A DNA stretch of 64,000 nt from contig NZ_CP065027.1 in the NCBI RefSeq assembly GCF_015711475.1, positions 620,001-684,000 on the forward strand. The letters are read 5' to 3'. This DNA is from Actinomyces trachealis (GTDB lineage: Bacteria > Actinomycetota > Actinomycetes > Actinomycetales > Actinomycetaceae). This document shows, piece after piece, positions 26,606 through 36,941 of this stretch. Under the pieces are notes generated by a model that was not told the DNA's origin, ran no database searches, and saw only the letters and a program-made list of their open reading frames with translations. The first letter of the stretch is position 1; every line of letters begins with the position of its first letter. The position numbers and the translations under genes were made by a program.

Positions 26606-28048
26606 ATGACGACGACGCGGCCCCCCTTGGGCACCTCATCCGCAAATTGGCGGCCAGGTGCCCCCACGCCCGTTCAAAGGCTCTCGGCGTCCCTCCAGCC
26701 GGTAGACGGCCCAGGCAGGACACCCCGACCTGCCTGCGACAGTGGACCCTACCCCAGCCTCGCCGTCGGCCCCTTCGCCTACCCGCGTGGGTCTCGCCGC
26801 CTGCCTTTGCGTCGCCCGCCCAGGCACGTGCCCACGCCCCCACTGGCTCCGGCCCGTCCTGGCCGCTGGCTCGGGGGTGTCTGCGCTGGCGTGGCTGCCC
26901 ACCTGGACCTGCCCGTCGGCGCCGTCCGGTTGCTCGTGGCAGCTACGGCCCTAATGGGCGCGGGCCTGGTCTTCTACGTGCTGCTGTGGGTGTATATGCC
27001 AGCAGGCAACCCGTGGGCGGAGGCTGCCGGAAACCTGCCCGCCGCGCGAGCCCGCCTAGCCACCCGACTAACGGAGCAGCTGTTCAAACCCGCCCAGCTC
27101 AGCCAACGCTCACGCACCCTCTTGGGTGGTGCCGTTTTGGTCGTAGCCGCCCTGCTGATGGCCCTATGGCGGGTAGGCGGTCTCAGCGGCGTCTCTAACA
27201 TGGTGCCCTTGGCGCTCCTGGCGGCTGGTACGGCCCTAGCCTGGTCCCAGGCTGGCGCCCTCAGCGGCCCGGGGCGCGACCTTAGCTCCCTGCTGCGCCT
27301 GGCTGGGGGAGTGGCCTTGGCTGCCGTCGGCATCCTGATCTGGCTCAGCCGCGACCTGGCCCCCGCCAGCCTCATCTCTGGGGTGGTGGTTGGCGGTGCG
27401 CTCGTGTTGGGCATCGGCCTGATCCTGGCGCCCCTGCTCCTACGCATCAACCGTGAACTCACTGCGACCCGCGCCGCTAAGGCTCGTACCGCCGAGCGGG
27501 CAGACATTGCCGCCCACTTGCACGACTCCGTGCTCCAAACCCTCACCCTGATCCGCAAGCGTGCCGATGAGCCGGAGACCGTGGCCCGCCTGGCCCGCTC
27601 CCAGGAGCGCGAGCTGCGCGCCTGGCTCTACACTGACCGGCCCGAGGCGGGCACCTCTGTCTCTGACGCCTTCAAGGACCTGGCAGCTGAGGTGGAGGAC
27701 CGCTACGGCGTCGGCATTGACGTGGTGACCGTGGGGGACCGCCCCCCGGACCAAGCCACCGAGGTCGTGGTAGCCGCTACTCGCGAGGCCCTGTCTAACG
27801 CCGTGCGCCACGCCCAGCCCCCCATCAGCCTCTACGTGGAGATCAACCCCGAACGCATCGAGATTTTCGTGCGTGACCATGGGGCAGGATTTGACCTGAA
27901 CGAGATTGCCCAGGACCGCCACGGTGTGCGCGAGTCCATCATTGGCCGGATGGAGCGCCACGGCGGCAGCGCCACCGTGCACCGCCTCACCAATGGCACC
28001 GAGATCCGCCTAGCTCTGCCCACCACCCGGAAGGACCTCCATGACTGA
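26606..28048 (+). CDS. PspC-type sensor histidine kinase
   Basis: 480 residues. An N-terminal PspC domain (about 88-135: RWLGGVCAGVAAHLDLPVGA) precedes several membrane helices (about 170-280). The HisKA_3 dimerisation segment is DIAAHLHDSVLQTL, with phosphoacceptor His near residue 306. The HATPase domain has REALSNAVRHAQ (N-box) and VRDHGAGFDL (G1). It phosphorylates the LuxR-type regulator encoded by the next gene, which it overlaps by 8 nt. ATG 26606 is 6 nt after a CACGAT hexamer and has no ribosome site, so it may be leaderless. The fusion of PspC to NarL-type kinases is known in actinobacteria and suggests envelope-stress sensing. Confidence 0.88.
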   Translation: MTTTRPPLGTSSANWRPGAPTPVQRLSASLQPVDGPGRTPRPACDSGPYPSLAVGPFAYPRGSRRLPLRRPPRHVPTPPLAPARPGRWLGGVCAGVAAHLDLPVGAVRLLVAATALMGAGLVFYVLLWVYMPAGNPWAEAAGNLPAARARLATRLTEQLFKPAQLSQRSRTLLGGAVLVVAALLMALWRVGGLSGVSNMVPLALLAAGTALAWSQAGALSGPGRDLSSLLRLAGGVALAAVGILIWLSRDLAPASLISGVVVGGALVLGIGLILAPLLLRINRELTATRAAKARTAERADIAAHLHDSVLQTLTLIRKRADEPETVARLARSQERELRAWLYTDRPEAGTSVSDAFKDLAAEVEDRYGVGIDVVTVGDRPPDQATEVVVAATREALSNAVRHAQPPISLYVEINPERIEIFVRDHGAGFDLNEIAQDRHGVRESIIGRMERHGGSATVHRLTNGTEIRLALPTTRKDLHD

Positions 28049-28739
28049 CCGCCCCACCCAGATCCCTCCCAAGGAGGAGCAGCCGACACTGCGCGTCCTG
28101 GTGGTGGACGACCACGCCCTGGCCCGCGCTGGCGTGCGCGCCGAGCTGGCCCACCATGCTCCAGACCTTCAGGTGGTGGCGGAGGCCGACGACGTCGAAG
28201 GCGCCATCGCCGCAGCGCACGCCCTGGCCCCGGATGTGGTGCTGTTGGACGTGCACCTGCCCGGCGGCAACGGTGGAGGTGGCGCGGAGGTGGTCACCGC
28301 CTGCCAGGACTTGCCCCGCACCCGTTTCTTAGCACTGTCCGTCTCCGACGCCGCTGAGGACGTTGTCTCCGTGATCCGCGCTGGGGCGCGCGGCTACGTC
28401 ACCAAAGCCATCGACGCCGTCGACCTGGCCCACTCGGTGCGGCGGGTGGCAGCCGGGGACGCCGCTTTCTCTCCACGTTTGGCGGGCTTCGTGCTGGACG
28501 CTTTCGGGGCTGGGGGCGGTGAGGTGGCGGTGGCGGATACAGAGCTGGACCGCCTCTCCAGCCGTGAGCGTGAGGTCATGCGCCTGATCGCCCGTGGCTA
28601 CACCTACAAGGAGTGCGCCTCAGAGCTGTACATCTCCATCAAGACTGTGGAAACGCACGTGTCCTCCGTGCTGCGTAAGCTACAGCTGTCTAACCGCAAT
28701 GAGTTGACGCGCTGGGCTGCCGCCCGCCGCCTGGTGTGA
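28041..28739 (+). CDS. LuxR/NarL-family response regulator
   Basis: 232 residues. The receiver domain (about 17-135) has acidic pocket VVDDHALARAG, phosphoacceptor Asp70 in VVLLDVHLP and conserved Lys in GYVTKAID. The C-terminal LuxR helix-turn-helix (about 170-230) has LSSREREVMRLIARGYTYKE and ISIKTVETHVSSVLRKL. It pairs with the overlapping PspC kinase upstream. Likely targets are the divergent PspC membrane gene and perhaps its own operon. Confidence 0.93.
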   Translation: MTDRPTQIPPKEEQPTLRVLVVDDHALARAGVRAELAHHAPDLQVVAEADDVEGAIAAAHALAPDVVLLDVHLPGGNGGGGAEVVTACQDLPRTRFLALSVSDAAEDVVSVIRAGARGYVTKAIDAVDLAHSVRRVAAGDAAFSPRLAGFVLDAFGAGGGEVAVADTELDRLSSREREVMRLIARGYTYKECASELYISIKTVETHVSSVLRKLQLSNRNELTRWAAARRLV

Positions 28740-28746
28740 GCTGCCC

Positions 28747-30066
28747 ATGAACCATGCTTTGGTCCCACTGCCTACAGCGCCAAACTTCCAGGTGACCCGT
28801 CTGGCCCAGCTGCAGGCCGCCGACCTTCCCGGCAGTCCCACCGGGGACCTGCGCGTCCCTGCGCTTCTGGCCCTGCCTGACAGTACGCTCCTGCTGGTCC
28901 ACGACCACCGTCCACCCGGGGCCACATGCGGTTGGTCCCAAAGCGGTGGCGCTCTGCCCGGTGACCTGCCTAACCCCAATACCCTGTGGCTGCGTCGCTC
29001 TGGCGACGGCGGCGCCACCTGGAGCATCCCACAGCCGCTGAGGCCCGGGTCTGGCTGCACCCTGGTTGTGGGCCTGTCCGACCCTTCCCTGTTGCTCAGC
29101 GCTGACGGCACCGTCCACCTGTTTGCCGCCGCCTCCACCGACGTCGGCTTGTTTGGTGCGCACCCGCCCACCCGCCCCGCCGTCCCCGATACCCCAGCTG
29201 AGCCAGGCACTCTGTGCCTGCTACACGCCCATAGTCGTGACGGTGGCGCCACTTGGACATGGCGGGACCTGACCGACCTGTGCCTGCCCGGCCCAGACCA
29301 GCCTGCGGGCCTGGTGGCTTTCCCCGTTTCCGGGCACGGTCTTGCGCTGGCTGGCTCGCAGGCCACCGGCACCAAGGCCACCGGTACTAGTTTCCCCGGC
29401 CGCTTGGTCCAACCCTTGGTGACTGCCCTGCCAGCTTGCCCGGACGGTAGCCGCCCTGTGCGCGCCCGCGCCCTGCTCTCCGATGATGCAGGGGCCACCT
29501 GGTACCTGGGGCAAGAGGTGCCGCCGCCAGCCCAGGCAGATGCCAAGAGCTTGGCTGGGGGAGCGTCCACCAGCGGCGTCGACGAGTGGGCCGTTGCGGA
29601 ACTCGCGGACGGCACCCTGGTGCTCTCCGCCCGCGACGGTGGCTATGGCGGCAACCGCCTGCACGCCTTCTCAACTGACGGTGGCCGCAACTGGAGCGTG
29701 CCGCAGGGGCAGCCGGAGCTGCCAGACCCTGGCTGTAATGCGGCCCTGTTAACGATCCCCAGCACGACCACGCTCCTGTGCACCCACGCCAGCCACCCGC
29801 ACGCCCGCCAGCTAGGCCGCCTTAGCCTCAGCAGTGACGGCGGCACCACTTGGAGGCCCTTGGCGGAACTCACCGCCGCGCCGGAACCCTTCGGCTACTC
29901 CGACGCCAGCCTGCTGCCCGCCACTGTGGGTGACGCCGCAGCCGGGCTAGCAAGCGTCGGCATGGTGCGCCTCATCGTCGTTGCCGAACACCCTCAAAGC
30001 GTTGGCGGTGCCAGCCTCCAGGTGCTCGCAGTAGAACTTGGTCCGGGTGCGCAGCTGACACGCTAA
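28747..30066 (+). CDS. GH33 sialidase-like protein without signal peptide
   Basis: 439 residues. Five Asp-box (BNR) repeats are visible: RSGDGGATW, SRDGGATW, SDDAGATW, STDGGRNW and SSDGGTTW. The early LRVPALLALPDSTLLLV resembles the Arg-containing FRIP segment of sialidases. A WAVAELADGTLVLSARD block fits the catalytic Glu region, and FGYSDASLLP the Tyr nucleophile region. There is no signal peptide, membrane helix or LPXTG sorting signal, so it should be cytoplasmic, which is unusual because Actinomyces sialidases are mostly secreted. It begins 7 nt after the response regulator, so it may share that operon. Activity needs proof; a non-catalytic BNR protein is possible. Confidence 0.75.
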   Translation: MNHALVPLPTAPNFQVTRLAQLQAADLPGSPTGDLRVPALLALPDSTLLLVHDHRPPGATCGWSQSGGALPGDLPNPNTLWLRRSGDGGATWSIPQPLRPGSGCTLVVGLSDPSLLLSADGTVHLFAAASTDVGLFGAHPPTRPAVPDTPAEPGTLCLLHAHSRDGGATWTWRDLTDLCLPGPDQPAGLVAFPVSGHGLALAGSQATGTKATGTSFPGRLVQPLVTALPACPDGSRPVRARALLSDDAGATWYLGQEVPPPAQADAKSLAGGASTSGVDEWAVAELADGTLVLSARDGGYGGNRLHAFSTDGGRNWSVPQGQPELPDPGCNAALLTIPSTTTLLCTHASHPHARQLGRLSLSSDGGTTWRPLAELTAAPEPFGYSDASLLPATVGDAAAGLASVGMVRLIVVAEHPQSVGGASLQVLAVELGPGAQLTR

Positions 30067-30136
30067 CTGCGGATCCAAGCAAGGAGCAGTTGATGGCTTC
30101 CACGGAGCTCCAAGGCCTTCGTGGCAGTATGCGCCA

Positions 30137-30889
30137 GTGAGCAATGTGCGACAGGAGACCAACCAGCCCAGCTTGGCACCGCAGACCAGCCATGCCCCCG
30201 AGGCAGCGCTGGATCGTGCCGTCGCGCACCTGGGCGCTTCCGGTTTGCTTATCTTGCCCACGGACACGGTCTATGGGATCGGTGCCCAAGCCGGTGATGC
30301 CGACGCCGTCGCTACGCTCCTGACTGTCAAGGGCCGCGGGCGCCAGATGCCCCCACCAGTGCTCGTGGCCAGCGCCTCTCAGCTCACTGGCGTCGTCGCC
30401 CAGGTGCCTGCTGCCGCAACAGCGCTTATGCGCGCCTTTTGGCCGGGAGCACTGACCCTCGTGCTTGACGCCAACCCGCAGCTCGGCTGGGACCTGGGGG
30501 AAACTGGGGGAACCGTTGCGGTGCGCGTGCCTGACCACCCGCTCGTGCTCGCGCTGCTGGAGCGCACCGGTCCGTTGGCGGTCACCAGCGCCAACCACAC
30601 TGGCCAGCCGTCCGCCACCGACGCCGCCAGTGCCGCCGCCGCCTTCCCTGGTCAGGTTACCCGCGCCGATGCCAGCATTATCCCTGCCCACACCCCCGCT
30701 AGCCCGTCCCCAGGCATCCTCCTGCTCGACGGCGGCCCCACGCCCGGGCCGGTGCCCTCCACCATCGTCTCCTTTGCCGGGGAGAACGCCCAGGCGCCGG
30801 TTTTCCTGCGCGACGGTGTGCTGAGCCGTGAGGAGATCCTGGCCGTCGTCTCCGCGCACAACCCTGGGGGGGAGGAGCCCGTAAAGTGA
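30137..30889 (+). CDS. tsaC: Threonylcarbamoyl-AMP synthase (Sua5/YrdC/YwlC)
   Basis: 250 residues. It makes L-threonylcarbamoyladenylate for the t6A modification of ANN-decoding tRNAs. The YrdC motifs are clear: LPTDTVYGIGAQA, VKGRGRQMPPPVLV, FWPGALTLVL, VRVPDHPLVLAL and the SAN-H motif TSANHTGQPS. The GTG start at 30137 follows CAGTAT by 6 nt and lacks a ribosome site. The stop overlaps the GTG of the next gene (GTGA). Its place just before the GlcNAc-1-P transferase and atp genes is conserved in actinobacteria. Confidence 0.92.
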   Translation: MSNVRQETNQPSLAPQTSHAPEAALDRAVAHLGASGLLILPTDTVYGIGAQAGDADAVATLLTVKGRGRQMPPPVLVASASQLTGVVAQVPAAATALMRAFWPGALTLVLDANPQLGWDLGETGGTVAVRVPDHPLVLALLERTGPLAVTSANHTGQPSATDAASAAAAFPGQVTRADASIIPAHTPASPSPGILLLDGGPTPGPVPSTIVSFAGENAQAPVFLRDGVLSREEILAVVSAHNPGGEEPVK

Positions 30890-32136
30890 GGGTCTACCTG
30901 CTGGTCCTGGCTGTCGCCGCCGCTTGCACCTACCTGGCCGTGCCGATCATGCGGTACATCGCCCTGGCCTCTCACGCCCTGACCCCCGTGCGCAGCCGTG
31001 ACGTGCACCAGGCCCCTATCCCCAGGCTGGGTGGGGTGGCGATGTTCCTGGGCTTCGCCACCGCTATCGCCGTGGCCGACCACCTCCCCTTCCTGGAGTC
31101 CGTGATCGGCCGAGGCGCCTGGGCCGTGGTAGCTGGCGCCGGACTGGTCTGCGCCCTGGGGGTCGTTGACGACCTGTGGGACCTGGACTGGATGACCAAG
31201 CTGGTAGGGCAGGTCCTTGCTGCTGGGATCATGGCCTGGCAAGGCGTCCAGCTCATCACCTTCCCCGTGGGTGGGGTGACCATTGGCTCTTCGCGTCTGT
31301 CCCTGATCTCCACGCTGCTGGTGGTGGTGGCGGTCATTAACGCTGTCAACTTCGTGGACGGCCTGGATGGCCTGGCGGCCGGGCTAATCGGCATTGGGGC
31401 GGTGGCCTTCTTCCTGTACACCTATGTGCTCACCCGCCAGCTCTCCGCCAGCTCCTACGCCTCCCTGGCTGCCACCGTGGTGGCCGCGTTGATCGGCGTG
31501 TGCGTGGGGTTCCTGCCGTACAACTACCACCCTGCCTCAATCTTCATGGGGGATTCGGGTTCCATGCAGCTGGGACTGATCTCTGCGGCTGGCACGATCA
31601 TCGTCACCGGGCAGATTGACCCCGGGGCCCTGGGTGGCTCCCAGGCCCTGCCGGTCTTTTTGCCGATCCTGCTGCCATTCGCGGTGCTGCTCCTGCCACT
31701 GACAGATATGACCATGGCGGTTATCCGGCGCATGCGCAAAGGTCTGAGCCCCTTCCACCCCGACCGGATGCACATGCACCACCGGCTGTTGGACGCCGGT
31801 CACTCCCACCGGCGTGCGGTGCTCACCATGTACATCTGGGCGGCGGCAGTGTCCTTCCCGACGGCGGCAATGGCCTTCTTCCCTATGGACAAGGTGCTGA
31901 TTGGTTTCGCGTTGGCGCTGGTGCTGGCACTGCTGGCCACCTTGGATCTCATGCCGGGGGTGCGGGTGGCGGTGTCCCGCCACACCGGCGGGGTGGAGCG
32001 GCAGCGCGGCCCTAAACGCAGGGCACGCTCTGAGTGCGACCAACAGCCCGGGCGCACGCAGTGCCAGCGTGACACCGCGCAGGTCCCCGGGGAGCAGAAC
32101 GACTTACACAGTACGGGAGCGAACGGTTTTTCATGA
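30886..32136 (+). CDS. Undecaprenyl-phosphate GlcNAc-1-phosphate transferase (WecA/TagO/MraY family)
   Basis: 416 residues with about 10-11 membrane helices. Family signatures: DVHQAPIPRLGG, the Asp-Asp motif VVDDLWDLDW, NAVNFVDGLDGLAAG, NYHPASIFMGDSGSM and the His-rich loop HPDRMHMHHRLLD. It transfers a GlcNAc-1-P-type sugar phosphate to the polyprenyl carrier, the first step of a cell-wall polymer or glycan. The C-terminal 60 residues are basic and hydrophilic. It overlaps tsaC upstream and the AtpI-like gene downstream by 4 nt each, so the three are translationally coupled. Confidence 0.9.
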   Translation: MRVYLLVLAVAAACTYLAVPIMRYIALASHALTPVRSRDVHQAPIPRLGGVAMFLGFATAIAVADHLPFLESVIGRGAWAVVAGAGLVCALGVVDDLWDLDWMTKLVGQVLAAGIMAWQGVQLITFPVGGVTIGSSRLSLISTLLVVVAVINAVNFVDGLDGLAAGLIGIGAVAFFLYTYVLTRQLSASSYASLAATVVAALIGVCVGFLPYNYHPASIFMGDSGSMQLGLISAAGTIIVTGQIDPGALGGSQALPVFLPILLPFAVLLLPLTDMTMAVIRRMRKGLSPFHPDRMHMHHRLLDAGHSHRRAVLTMYIWAAAVSFPTAAMAFFPMDKVLIGFALALVLALLATLDLMPGVRVAVSRHTGGVERQRGPKRRARSECDQQPGRTQCQRDTAQVPGEQNDLHSTGANGFS

Positions 32137-32552
32137 GCGCAAAGACCAGTACCCAGGTGTTCCGGCAAGCCGCCCGCAATGTGCTGGTGACTGGAGTGGT
32201 GGTGACCGTCCTGAGTTTGGGTATGGGGCTGGCGGTAGGCGGCAAAGCCCTGGCCGGTGCCGCCTGGGGGGCGGGCGTCTGCGCGGTGCTCACGACGGCG
32301 TCGGTGGTGTCCCTGGTGCTGCCCTGGCACCGCTGGCCGCTGCTGGCAGGTGCGGGCTTGGTGGTCTCCATGCTCGCCAAGTTCCTGGTGGTGGGGGTGC
32401 TGCTGGTGGTGATGTCAATGCATGAGGGCAGCTACGCGCCGGGCTGGTTCTTCGCAACCTTTGCCGCCGCAGTGGTGGGTGTCACTCTGGCGGAGGTGGC
32501 CGCGCTGGCACGCGGCCGGACACTGGTGGTGGAGACAAAAAACCACGACTAA
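32133..32552 (+). CDS. AtpI-like small membrane protein
   Basis: 139 residues with four hydrophobic helices. ATG 32133 overlaps the preceding stop (ATGA). Position directly before atpB is where atpI lies in actinobacterial atp operons, and the four-helix topology suits that. Sequence alone gives no firm signature. AtpI helps c-ring assembly or magnesium uptake in other bacteria; here it is inference. Confidence 0.7.
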   Translation: MSAKTSTQVFRQAARNVLVTGVVVTVLSLGMGLAVGGKALAGAAWGAGVCAVLTTASVVSLVLPWHRWPLLAGAGLVVSMLAKFLVVGVLLVVMSMHEGSYAPGWFFATFAAAVVGVTLAEVAALARGRTLVVETKNHD

Positions 32553-32659
32553 GCTTTTGCCTGTATAAGCCACCTGCGCCTAGCGCGTTCCAGGTGGGTT
32601 AGGCTGACCCCGTCGTCGTGGAATAGTTCCTGAGGCGGCATCCCACACAAGGAGGTCCG

Positions 32660-33794
<1,135 letters not shown>

Positions 33795-33807
33795 GGCCGT
33801 GACCGAC

Positions 33808-34431
33808 ATGACCCTGAGCGCCGCACTGCCACTGGTGCTGGCGGCCGTCGACCATGAGGGCGGAGGCGCGCCAGAGGGGATCTGGCTGTTCGTCCCCCAC
33901 GTGGCCGACCTCGTGTGGGGCACGGTTTGCTTCACGATTATTGCCCTAGCCTTGGGTAAGTACGCCCTGCCGCGTCTCAATGCCGTCATGGACGAACGTG
34001 CCGCCAAGATCGAAGAGGGTCTGGCCCTCACCGAGCAGGCTAAGCAGGGGCAGGCTGAGGCTGAGGCCAAGGCCGCGCAGCTCGTGGAGGATGCTCGCGT
34101 GGAGGCCGCTCACATCCGGGATAACGCCCACAGCGAGGCCAAGCGGATCGTCGCCGAGGCCCGCGCTGCCGCTTCCACGGAGGCAGGCAAGGCCCTGTCC
34201 GCCGTGCAGCGTCAGATCCAGGCGGATAAGCAGGCCGCCCAGATCTCGCTACGCTCCGACGTCGGCATGCTGGCCGCCGACTTGGCTGAGAAGATCGTGG
34301 GTGAGCAGCTGCGTGACACCGCTCTCTCCTCCCGGGTGATCGACCGCTTCCTCAACGAGCTTGAGTCCCACCCGGAGGCGTTCAGCGCTGGAGACCTCGC
34401 TGCCGCTACTGGACCGCAGGGACAGCAGTGA
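33808..34431 (+). CDS. atpF: ATP synthase F0 subunit b
   Basis: About 207 residues. A single N-terminal membrane helix (VADLVWGTVCFTIIALALG) is followed by a long Ala/Glu/Lys-rich coiled coil that forms the peripheral stalk. ATG 33808 and GTG 33799 are both possible; TGAGG lies just upstream. The stop overlaps atpH (GTGA). Confidence 0.93.
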   Translation: MTLSAALPLVLAAVDHEGGGAPEGIWLFVPHVADLVWGTVCFTIIALALGKYALPRLNAVMDERAAKIEEGLALTEQAKQGQAEAEAKAAQLVEDARVEAAHIRDNAHSEAKRIVAEARAAASTEAGKALSAVQRQIQADKQAAQISLRSDVGMLAADLAEKIVGEQLRDTALSSRVIDRFLNELESHPEAFSAGDLAAATGPQGQQ

Positions 34432-35243
34432 ACACCGGTAGCGTCGCGACCCAGGCACAGGTCACCCAGGCTTGGGAGCCTGTACTGCAGCAGTGCGGAG
34501 AGCAAGCACTTGACCTGGGCGAGCAAATCCTCGCTGTCGCCCACCAGATTGCCGCCAACCCGCTGCGCGGCCCGCTGACGGACCCCGGCCGCAGCCCAGA
34601 GGCTAAAACCGCCTTGGCTCGCCGTCTCTTTGCGGAGCACGTTGACGGTCGCGTCGTTGAGCTGTTGGGCGCGCTGGTGCGCGGACGCTGGTCCAAGCCC
34701 ACAGACCTCAGCCACGCCATGCACGACCTGGGCATCCAGGCGATCCTGGCTGGGGCCCGCGCCGCTAACCGCCTAGACGAGGTGGAGCAAGAGGTGTTCT
34801 CGGTATACAACCTGCTGGTTGACAACCGGGACTTGCGCCTAGCGCTGGAGCCCTCCAAGCGCACCAGCCAGGATTCGCGTGTGTCCCTGGCCCACAAGAT
34901 CCTGGGACCCAGCCTGTCATCTTCTGCGATGAGCCTGGTCACCTGGTGCGTGCGCCACGAGACCGAGGGTGGGGTGCCCCGCAACCTGCGGCGCGTCGCC
35001 GAGCTGGCAGCTGCACTGCAGAACCGCACCATCGCTGACGTCACCAGCGCCATCCCGCTCAGCCCTGAGCAGGAGGCCCGCCTGGAGCGCATCCTTGAGG
35101 AGCGCCTAGGCACCGACGTCGAACTCAACCTGATCGTTGACCCTGACGTGGTTGGGGGCGTGCGTGTGCGCGTGCGCGACCTGATCATCGACTCCACCGT
35201 GCACAGCTCCCTGGGGGGCCTGCGCACCCAGCTGGCCGGCTGA
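34428..35243 (+). CDS. atpH: ATP synthase F1 subunit delta
   Basis: 271 residues, longer than the roughly 180 of most bacteria but usual for high-GC actinobacteria. The C-terminal part ([20 protein letters not shown], then [16 protein letters not shown]) is the conserved delta/OSCP end. GTG 34428 overlaps atpF by 4 nt. It links the peripheral stalk to the F1 head. Confidence 0.93.
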   Translation: MNTGSVATQAQVTQAWEPVLQQCGEQALDLGEQILAVAHQIAANPLRGPLTDPGRSPEAKTALARRLFAEHVDGRVVELLGALVRGRWSKPTDLSHAMHDLGIQAILAGARAANRLDEVEQEVFSVYNLLVDNRDLRLALEPSKRTSQDSRVSLAHKILGPSLSSSAMSLVTWCVRHETEGGVPRNLRRVAELAAALQNRTIADVTSAIPLSPEQEARLERILEERLGTDVELNLIVDPDVVGGVRVRVRDLIIDSTVHSSLGGLRTQLAG

Positions 35244-35307
35244 TACCCGGCGCCACCACCACAAGCCCACCTGCACGCCAGCAGGAACCCACAAGAAGGA
35301 AAGAGAC

Positions 35308-36939
35308 ATGGCTGAGCTGACCATCAGGCCGGAGGACATTCGCTCCGCCCTGGATGAGTTCGTCGACTCCTACGAGCCCGCCAAGGTGGCCGCCGAGGAG
35401 GTCGGCCACGTCGTCTTCGCTGCTGACGGCATCGCCCACGTCGAGGGGCTGCCCGGCACCATGGCCAACGAGATCCTCACCTTCGAGGACGGCACAGCCG
35501 GACTAGCCATGAACCTGGATGAGCGCCAGATCGGTGTGGTCGTCCTGGGTAACTTCGACGCCGTTGAGGAGGGCCAGGCAGTCCGCCGCACCGGTGAGGT
35601 TCTCTCCGTGCCTGTTGGCGACGGCTACCTGGGCCGCGTGGTGGACCCGCTGGGCCGTCCCATCGACGGCCTGGGCCCCATCGCCTCCGAGGGCCGCCGC
35701 GCTCTGGAACTCCAGGCCCCCGGTGTCATGATGCGTAAGTCCGTGCACGAGCCGCTACAGACCGGCCTGAAGGCCATCGACTCGATGATTCCCGTGGGCC
35801 GTGGTCAGCGTCAGCTCATCATCGGTGACCGCAAGACCGGTAAGACCGCCATCGCCCTGGACACCATCCGCAACCAGAAGGCCGCCTGGGAGACCGGTGA
35901 CCCCAAGCAGCAGGTGCGCTGCATCTACGTGGCCACCGGCCAGAAGGGCTCCACCATCGCCTCGGTGCGCCACGCCCTGGAGGAGTCCGGCGCCCTGGAA
36001 TACACGACGATCGTCGCTTCCCCGGCCTCCGACCCGGCCGGCTTCAAGTACCTGTCCCCGTACACCGGCTCCGCGATCGGCCAGCACTGGATGTACGCCG
36101 GTAAGCACGTGCTCATCGTCTTCGACGACCTGTCCAAGCAGGCTGAGGCCTACCGGGCCGTCTCCCTGCTGCTGCGACGTCCACCGGGCCGCGAGGCCTA
36201 CCCCGGTGACGTTTTCTACCTGCACTCGCGCCTGCTGGAGCGCTGCGCCAAGCTCTCCGATGATCTGGGCGCTGGCTCTATGACCGGCCTGCCAATCATC
36301 GAGACCAAAGCCAACGATGTCTCCGCCTATATCCCCACCAACGTCATCTCCATCACCGACGGCCAGATCTTCTTGCAGTCAGATCTGTTCAACGCGGACC
36401 AGCGCCCTGCCGTCGATGTGGGAATCTCCGTGTCCCGTGTGGGCGGCTCCGCCCAGATCAAGGCCATGAAGAAGGTCGCTGGCACGCTCAAGATCACCCT
36501 GGCGCAGTACCGCTCCATGCAGGCTTTCGCCATGTTCGCCTCCGACCTAGACGCCGCCACCCGCCAGCAGCTCACTCGCGGTGAACGCCTCATGGAGCTG
36601 CTCAAGCAGCCCCAGTTCACCCCCTACCCGGTGGAGGAGCAGGTCGCCAGCGTGTGGACCGGCACCAACGGCTACCTGGATGACCTCGATGTGGCCGAGG
36701 TACTGTCTTTCGAGGCGGCCCTCCTAGACCACTTGCGCCGCAACTCCACTGTGCTGGACACCATCCGTGAGACCGGCAAGCTGGAGGAAGACACCGAGGC
36801 GCAGCTACGCGCTGACGTCGAGGCCTTCCGCGCCAGCTACCTCTCTGGTGGCAAGATGCTCGGGGCGCAGGTCGCTACCGACGAGTTGGAGCCTGAGGTT
36901 GAGCGTACGAGCGAGCAGATCGTCCTCAAGAGGGGCTGA
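35308..36939 (+). CDS. atpA: ATP synthase F1 subunit alpha
   Basis: 543 residues. P-loop GDRKTGKT and the alpha signature [17 protein letters not shown] are present, with the non-catalytic nucleotide site and the N-terminal beta-barrel. GAAGGAAAGAG precedes ATG 35308. It forms the F1 hexamer with beta. Confidence 0.97.
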   Translation: MAELTIRPEDIRSALDEFVDSYEPAKVAAEEVGHVVFAADGIAHVEGLPGTMANEILTFEDGTAGLAMNLDERQIGVVVLGNFDAVEEGQAVRRTGEVLSVPVGDGYLGRVVDPLGRPIDGLGPIASEGRRALELQAPGVMMRKSVHEPLQTGLKAIDSMIPVGRGQRQLIIGDRKTGKTAIALDTIRNQKAAWETGDPKQQVRCIYVATGQKGSTIASVRHALEESGALEYTTIVASPASDPAGFKYLSPYTGSAIGQHWMYAGKHVLIVFDDLSKQAEAYRAVSLLLRRPPGREAYPGDVFYLHSRLLERCAKLSDDLGAGSMTGLPIIETKANDVSAYIPTNVISITDGQIFLQSDLFNADQRPAVDVGISVSRVGGSAQIKAMKKVAGTLKITLAQYRSMQAFAMFASDLDAATRQQLTRGERLMELLKQPQFTPYPVEEQVASVWTGTNGYLDDLDVAEVLSFEAALLDHLRRNSTVLDTIRETGKLEEDTEAQLRADVEAFRASYLSGGKMLGAQVATDELEPEVERTSEQIVLKRG

Positions 36940-36941
36940 CG

